DNA of 64,000 nt from Diaphorobacter sp. HDW4B (GTDB lineage: Bacteria; Pseudomonadota; Gammaproteobacteria; Burkholderiales; Burkholderiaceae_C), in assembly GCF_011305535.1 (NCBI RefSeq), contig NZ_CP049905.1, positions 186,001 to 250,000 on the forward strand, written 5' to 3'. Every line of letters starts with the position of its first letter. Position 1 is the first letter of the stretch. Shown here in pieces: positions 59,945 to 64,000 of the stretch. Below the pieces are notes generated by a model that worked only from the letters and a program-made list of their open reading frames with translations, made no database searches and was not told the DNA's origin. The position numbers and the translations under genes were made by a program.

Positions 59945-60802
59945 ATGTCCAGCCCATCGCTGCCATCGCGGCAGCGACCGTCGCAGGAACGCGAACAGCT
60001 CGATCTGTTCCGCGCCGTGCCGGGCGACATGGCGCCGCGCGACAGCCAGGACTTGATGGCCTTTCCGTTCTTCTCGCTGGCGAAGTCGCGGCGTGTTGCG
60101 CCGATCGACTTTCGCAGCGGGAACGTCACCATCCGCGTGGAAGGCACGCAGGAGCACGGCATCGCCACGATCTGGGATGCGGACATCCTGATCTGGGCCG
60201 CCAGCCAGATCGTGGAGGCGCGCGACGCGGGCTTGCGCCCGTCGCGGCTAATGCAAGCCACGCCCTACGAGATCCTGCGCTTCATCGGGCGCGGTACGTC
60301 GCTGCGCGACTACCAGCGCCTCAAGGCCGCGCTGGATCGACTGCAATCCACGACGGTGGCCACGTCGATCCGCGAGACCACGGGAAGACGGTTGCACCGC
60401 TTCTCGTGGATCAACGAGTGGAAGGAGCTGGCCGATGCCAGGGGCACGCCACTTGGCATCGAATTGATCCTGCCGGACTGGTTCTATGCAGGCGTGCTGG
60501 ATGCGGCACTGGTGCTGACGATCGACCCGGCATATTTCCAGCTCACGGGCGGCATCGAGCGGTGGCTGTACCGGCTGGTGCGCAAGCATGGCGGCCGACA
60601 ACCGGGCGGCTGGCAATTCGACTTCCAGCACCTGTACCGCAAATCGGGCAGCGTCGCGCGGTTCTACGACTTCGCCGCCGATCTGCGCGCGCTGGTGGCC
60701 CGGCAATCCTTGCCGGGCTACCAGTTGGGCATCGAGTACGTCTGCGGCATTTCCTCGCCGCTGCTGACGTTCCGGCCCGTGCTGCAAACGGCACGGGGAT
60801 AA
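59945..60802 (+). CDS. repA: Replication initiator protein RepA of the element
   Basis: A 285-residue RepA-type initiator. It has DLMAFPFFSLAKSRRVAPID, EVHGIATIWDADILIWAASQ-like EHGIATIWDADILIWAASQI, FIGRGTSLRDYQRLKAALDR, then RFSWINEWKE-like HRFSWINEWKELAD and GIERWLYRLVRKHGG, as in the RepA family of conjugative elements and IncP-like replicons. Three iterons and an AT-rich stretch immediately follow the gene, so the element can probably replicate transiently after excision. Confidence 0.92.
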   Translation: MSSPSLPSRQRPSQEREQLDLFRAVPGDMAPRDSQDLMAFPFFSLAKSRRVAPIDFRSGNVTIRVEGTQEHGIATIWDADILIWAASQIVEARDAGLRPSRLMQATPYEILRFIGRGTSLRDYQRLKAALDRLQSTTVATSIRETTGRRLHRFSWINEWKELADARGTPLGIELILPDWFYAGVLDAALVLTIDPAYFQLTGGIERWLYRLVRKHGGRQPGGWQFDFQHLYRKSGSVARFYDFAADLRALVARQSLPGYQLGIEYVCGISSPLLTFRPVLQTARG

Positions 60803-61091
60803 CTGCGGTCAAGCCTGTGGACGGGCTCGTGCTATCAGGCAACAGAGGTATCGTGCTATCAGGCAACAAATCCTCGTGCTATCAGGCAACAAAACCGGCC
60901 ACAAAGCCAGTGTTGGCGCGGGTTTTGGCCTCCCTTAACTTACCTAACTTAAATACTCTAACTTTTAGTAGAAGCGCGCCGGTTCGGTGGACAACTGCCG
61001 AAAGACGAAAAGCGCAGCAAGCCAGAAACCCAAAGCAACCCCGCTTTGCAGTGCAAGTGCAGGCCAGCTCTCCAGCATGGAGGGCCGCGCC
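60803..61091. repeat. Probable replication origin: three iterons and AT-rich region
   Basis: The 18-base unit TCGTGCTATCAGGCAACA occurs identically at 60827-60844, 60851-60868 and 60874-60891 (24- and 23-bp spacing). It is followed by an AT-rich stretch (CCCTTAACTTACCTAACTTA, then AATACTCTAACTTTTAG, to about 60970). It lies between repA and parA, as expected for an iteron-type oriV. A related fragment, ATCGTGCTATCGGG, is seen at about 63160. Confidence 0.78.
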
Positions 61092-61730
61092 ATGATCATC
61101 GCCTTGCTCAACCAGAAAGGCGGCGTGGGCAAGACCACGCTCGCCACGCACATCGCCGGAGAACTCGCGATGCGCGGGCAGTCGGTCATCTTGTTAGATG
61201 CCGATCCGCAGGGTTCATCCCTGGACTGGACGCAGCGCCGCAGCCAACAGGGCTTGCCAAGGCTGTTCAGCGCGGTCGGTCTCGCTCGTGAAACCCTGCA
61301 CCAGGAAGCCCCAGAACTCGCCAGGCGGGCCGATCACGTTGTCATTGATGGTCCACCCAGGATCGCGGCCCTGGCACGCTCTGCGTTGCTGGCGGCCGAG
61401 CGCGTGCTGATCCCTGTGCAGCCGAGCCCCTACGACCTATGGGCGAGTGCTGAAATGGTGGCGCTGATCCGCGAGGCCCAGGTGTTTCGCCCCGCATTGC
61501 GCGCAGCCTTTGTCATCAACCGGCGCGTCAGCACGACCGTGATCGGGCGCGAGGCAAGGCAGTCGCTGGCCGAGCAGCCGCTGCCAGCGCTGCGTGCCGA
61601 GGTGCGCCAGCGCATCGTGTTCGCCGACAGCGTGGCCGCTGGCCGGCTTGCTAGCGAGACGGCGCCCGACAGCGCCGCCGCACGCGAAATCACCGCGCTG
61701 GTGGATGAACTGTTGCGGTGGCCGACATGA
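61092..61730 (+). CDS. parA: ParA family partition ATPase
   Basis: A 212-residue ParA/MinD-like ATPase. The deviant Walker A is LNQKGGVGKTTLATHIA, Walker A' is ILLDADPQGSSLDW and Walker B is HVVIDGPPRIA. Short type (no N-terminal HTH), as in plasmid type Ib and Tn4371-like elements. Start ATG 61092 chosen for the canonical MIIALLNQKGG beginning. It overlaps the next small gene by 4 bp, which may be its ribbon-helix-helix partner. Confidence 0.94.
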   Translation: MIIALLNQKGGVGKTTLATHIAGELAMRGQSVILLDADPQGSSLDWTQRRSQQGLPRLFSAVGLARETLHQEAPELARRADHVVIDGPPRIAALARSALLAAERVLIPVQPSPYDLWASAEMVALIREAQVFRPALRAAFVINRRVSTTVIGREARQSLAEQPLPALRAEVRQRIVFADSVAAGRLASETAPDSAAAREITALVDELLRWPT

Positions 61731-62011
61731 CAGCCAAGCCCACACCCGGCCGCAAACGCGCTGGCAAGCGTATCGGCATCGGCCTGCGTCCACCCGCGAA
61801 TCCGCACGCCGAAGCGTGGATTCGCCAGGGCAGCACCGATGACCTCCAGAAGGGCGACGTCTACACCGCCCGCCTGACCCTCGACATCACGCCCGCCATG
61901 CGCTCGCGCATCAAGGTCTCGGCCTTCACGCAAGGCGTGACGGTGGCCGACCTGCTGCGCGCGCTGCTGGAGCGGGAGTTTCCAGAACACCGCAGGGAGA
62001 AGATGCCATGA
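61727..62011 (+). CDS. Small basic protein, probable ribbon-helix-helix partner of ParA
   Basis: A 94-residue protein. A basic N-terminus (KPTPGRKRAGKRIGIGLRPP) is followed by VYTARLTLDITPAMRSRIKV and QGVTVADLLRALLEREFPE, which fits a ribbon-helix-helix domain (one strand and two helices). It is translationally coupled to parA (ATGA overlap), the position where short ParB/ParG-type centromere-binding proteins are encoded. The GTG at 61718 is an alternative start. Confidence 0.75.
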   Translation: MTAKPTPGRKRAGKRIGIGLRPPANPHAEAWIRQGSTDDLQKGDVYTARLTLDITPAMRSRIKVSAFTQGVTVADLLRALLEREFPEHRREKMP

Positions 62012-62553
62012 ACGCGTTCGCTTTGCCTGTCGCTGATACGGCGATGACTGCGCCGTCTCCGCCACTTGCCCCACATGGGGCGCGACCTACCGCCACGCCA
62101 CTGACGCGCGTTTCTCTGGCCTACGTGGAGCACCGGATCAAGCTCTACCTGCGCTTTGGCGAGCCTGCGCGCACGCTGCGGCTTGACCGCTGGCGCAGCG
62201 TGGCCATATTCACCCCGAACGCCATGTTCTGCCGCATCCGCTGGCACTCCAATGACTACGGAACCATTCGCTGGCAGCTCATGGTGATGCAGTCATGCAC
62301 GCCTTTGGATAGCGCACAGCGCATCCCCGGCGTGCAGCCGGGTGCGCGCCTGCTGCTGCACGCGGAGGGCGAAAAAGCCGTGCGGGCCGTGCTGGAGCGC
62401 ATCGACGCCATCGAGGCGCTGGGCATCGCGTCCGTCGCCGTCTCGCCCGCGTACTGGCGCACGTTGGGCAACCGGCTCGCGGCACGCTTGCCGCTGCCCG
62501 AATACACCGCCGATCGGCACGCCGCCTGGTTGGCCGGGAGGGTGCTGCCATGA
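62008..62553 (+). CDS. DUF2840 domain protein
   Basis: A 181-residue protein of the DUF2840 family. It has RVSLAYVEHRIKLYLRFGEP, RSVAIFTPNAMFCRIRWHSN, YGTIRWQLMVMQ and YWRTLGNRLAARLPLPEYTA. It is always found between parA and traF in this element group and is coupled by 4-bp overlaps on both sides. Function unknown, likely linked to conjugation. Confidence 0.9.
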   Translation: MNAFALPVADTAMTAPSPPLAPHGARPTATPLTRVSLAYVEHRIKLYLRFGEPARTLRLDRWRSVAIFTPNAMFCRIRWHSNDYGTIRWQLMVMQSCTPLDSAQRIPGVQPGARLLLHAEGEKAVRAVLERIDAIEALGIASVAVSPAYWRTLGNRLAARLPLPEYTADRHAAWLAGRVLP

Positions 62554-63125
62554 CGGCCACGACAGCATCCCTTTCTCGCTCGCCTGCGCACTCACGTTTG
62601 CGCGCGCGCCTCGTGCTGGCGACACTGTCCGCCTGCGGCCTCGCTGCGCTGGCCTGGACGGCGTTCGTGCACCCGCTGCCGCGCCTGGTCTACAACCCGT
62701 CCGACAGCGTGGCGGTCGGGTGGTATCGCGTCGATCCGCTTGATCGCGGCACCGACTCGCTGTCCGTGGGCAGCATCGTGCTGATCCGCTTGCCTGCCGG
62801 CGCTGCCGCGCTCGCTGCGCAGCGCGGCTACCTGCCGGCGCGCGTGCCGCTGCTCAAGCGCGTGGGCGCCGTCGCGCCGCAGCACGTCTGCGTGTTCGAT
62901 GCGCTGGTCTGGATCGACGGTGCGCCGGTGGCCGCCGTTCGGTCTGCCGATCGGCTCGGCCGTTCGCTGCCATCCTGGCCGCAGTGCCGACGCCTTGTCT
63001 CTGGCGAACTGTTCTTGTTGAGTAGCACCAATCCGGCATCGTTCGACAGTCGGTATTTCGGGCCGGTCAGTGCATCCGCCGTGATCGGCGTGGCGTATCC
63101 GGTCTGGCTGGAGACAAGACCATGA
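62550..63125 (+). CDS. traF: Conjugative transfer signal peptidase TraF (S26 family)
   Basis: A 191-residue type I signal peptidase-like protein. One N-terminal transmembrane helix (LVLATLSACGLAALAWTAFV), then the catalytic Ser region YNPSDSVAVGWYRV and the Lys region VPLLKRVGAVAPQ, ending with LFLLSSTNPASFDSRYFGPV. TraF processes the conjugative pilin (TrbC) in RP4-like systems, maturing or cyclising it. Overlaps both neighbours by 4 bp. Confidence 0.93.
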   Translation: MTATTASLSRSPAHSRLRARLVLATLSACGLAALAWTAFVHPLPRLVYNPSDSVAVGWYRVDPLDRGTDSLSVGSIVLIRLPAGAAALAAQRGYLPARVPLLKRVGAVAPQHVCVFDALVWIDGAPVAAVRSADRLGRSLPSWPQCRRLVSGELFLLSSTNPASFDSRYFGPVSASAVIGVAYPVWLETRP

Positions 63126-63727
63126 TGGCGGCCGATTTACTGCACGCAAGCGTGCACTCCATCGTGCTATCGGGTGTTTCATCGCCATGTCGCCGCGCGT
63201 GCAGTGCCCATGCATTCGCATTGCACTTTGCGCTGCACGTCGGATTGCCTTCAGCGCCGTCATCCGGTGCGCCAATCACTGGATTGCTGGCCGCCGACGC
63301 GCTGCGCGTCGCCGTGCAGCCAGTCATGCTCGCGGGTGGGTCTTTCCGGCTGCATGGGCTATGTCGCTGCGCATGGCGTGCCCGTGCCTCCGCACAGCCC
63401 TTCGTGCCGCCGTCCAACGTGCAGATGTCTTGCCTCGAACACGGTTGGCCTGTGGTCGTCGCAGTGTTCGCCAGGGCGCTGGCTGCATGTGCAGCAGCGC
63501 CACCGGGCCGCGATTGCCGGGAGCGCAAGCGGGAGGCAAATGCGGAAGGCAAGATTGAAGGGTGCGGCACCACGGTGCGCGCCAAGCCAGTCTGCACGTG
63601 GGTTTGGGGCGGCACACATCCAGGGGCGGTTGCGTGCCGCCAACAGCCCCACCGCCTTGCGGGCCTTGGGCGTACCGCGTGCCGCATTCGCCCGGGTGCG
63701 ATGGGCTTGGCTGGAGTCTCGCCATGA
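63122..63727 (+). CDS. Hypothetical protein between traF and the relaxase gene
   Basis: A 201-residue open frame, Ala/Arg/Cys/His-rich (for example LHASVHSIVLSGVSSPCRRA), with no recognised domain. It is listed because its start overlaps the traF stop and its stop overlaps the relaxase start, each by 4 bp (ATGA), as is typical of real coupled genes in this block. However, the composition is what any GC-rich open frame would give, and another frame on the opposite strand is also open. It may instead be a spacer or contain the nick region oriT. Confidence 0.45.
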   Translation: MMAADLLHASVHSIVLSGVSSPCRRACSAHAFALHFALHVGLPSAPSSGAPITGLLAADALRVAVQPVMLAGGSFRLHGLCRCAWRARASAQPFVPPSNVQMSCLEHGWPVVVAVFARALAACAAAPPGRDCRERKREANAEGKIEGCGTTVRAKPVCTWVWGGTHPGAVACRQQPHRLAGLGRTACRIRPGAMGLAGVSP

Positions 63728-64000
63728 GCAAGCGCAATTTCTCCGGCGAAGACGACCGTTTCCGCGTGCGGCCCGGCAAGCCGAAGCAGCGCGGCGATAC
63801 TTTCATTGCGCAGGTATTGCGCCAGACCAGCAAGGCTGCTGGCGCCACAGGTGGCAGGCGTGGAATGGGTGGCAAGGCGGGGGGCAAGACCACCGGCAAG
63901 GCCCCCGGTTCGCGCTTGGGGCGCGGTCATGTCGCGGCGCGCTTCACGGGCCAGTCGCTGACTGCCGATTCACGCCGGGCCACGGTCAAGGTACGGCTGG
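63724..64000 (+). CDS. Relaxase / DUF3363-type mobilization protein, N-terminal fragment (cut by window end)
   Basis: Ninety-two codons are visible without a stop. The start DDRFRVRPGKPKQRGDTFIA, a QVLRQTSKAAG helix, a Gly/Lys-rich linker and SRLGRGHVAARF reproduce the known N-terminus of VirD2-like relaxases with a DUF3363 domain that follow traF in Tn4371-like elements. The catalytic tyrosine and histidine triad lie beyond the edge. It should nick oriT to begin conjugative transfer. Confidence 0.85.
   Translation, partial: MSKRNFSGEDDRFRVRPGKPKQRGDTFIAQVLRQTSKAAGATGGRRGMGGKAGGKTTGKAPGSRLGRGHVAARFTGQSLTADSRRATVKVRL

Noticed and set aside
63067-63930. A 287-codon minus-strand frame over the traF-relaxase junction
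   Set aside because: It crosses three plus-strand coupled genes and has no domain; composition-driven.
1-64000. CRISPR arrays, tRNA or rRNA genes, insertion sequences and prophage structural genes
   Set aside because: I looked for regular repeat-spacer arrays, tRNA-like cloverleafs, DDE transposases with terminal repeats and phage genes, and saw none that I could support. The iterons at 60827 are three units without spacer variation typical of CRISPR.

Overview
The window suggests a high-GC betaproteobacterium of the Comamonadaceae type (Comamonas, Delftia or Acidovorax-like). This is inferred from protein style, gene content and neighbourhoods; no rRNA or tRNA gene is present to anchor it.

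Layout. (1) 1-24.4 kb looks like ordinary chromosome. It carries a homodimeric 2-oxoacid dehydrogenase E1 divergent from an Lrp-type regulator, an esterase, a LysR regulator divergent from a pirin/hydrolase/XapX/amidohydrolase/DoxX/DUF1275 run, arfB, an alpha/beta hydrolase coupled to aroQ, small secreted proteins, an Lrp regulator divergent from putA, a membrane-anchored TlpA-like thioredoxin, a split YeeE/YedE pair, chrA, a lipoprotein, a secreted nuclease and a glutamine amidotransferase. (2) 24.4-33.8 kb is a defence locus. Four translationally coupled genes (MutL-like GHKL ATPase, Z1 helicase, DUF4420 PD-(D/E)XK nuclease, AIPR protein) match the described Mza architecture and sit beside a Vsr endonuclease and a C5-cytosine methyltransferase. 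(3) 34.1-34.9 kb is a HicA-like toxin and helix-turn-helix antitoxin pair with a palindromic operator. (4) Near 35.1-35.3 kb a strong terminator lies beside a short E-W-E-stop tail that resembles the 3' end of guaA. I read this as a possible left attachment site of an integrated element.

(5) 35.45-45.2 kb is a second defence operon on the minus strand and is the most interesting part of the window. It encodes a DUF4007 protein (SspB-like), a large P-loop ATPase (SspC-like) and a PAPS-reductase-fold protein (SspD-like), which together form a DNA phosphorothioation-type modification module. These are followed by two genes I do not recognise from described Ssp systems: a protein with two GHKL ATPase domains (MORC/Hsp90-like at the N-terminus, histidine-kinase-like with an H-box at the C-terminus) and a 661-residue protein with a receiver domain split by a long insertion. 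No SspA, SspE or SspFGH-type gene is seen. The pair could be a phosphorelay-controlled effector or sensor.

(6) 45.7-64 kb carries tatD and then the backbone of a Tn4371-like integrative and conjugative element: radC-like, two DUF2958 genes, DUF932, ParB-like, YkvA, DUF736, DUF2285, an AlpA-like HTH, RepA with three iterons, ParA, DUF2840, TraF and the start of a DUF3363-type relaxase cut by the window edge. Repeated leader modules and strong hairpins precede several backbone genes. An integrase-less cassette array (54.3-57.4 kb), with recognisable attC sites and five all-minus-strand genes, is inserted in this backbone. No integrase or type IV secretion genes lie in the window; they would be expected beyond the right edge.
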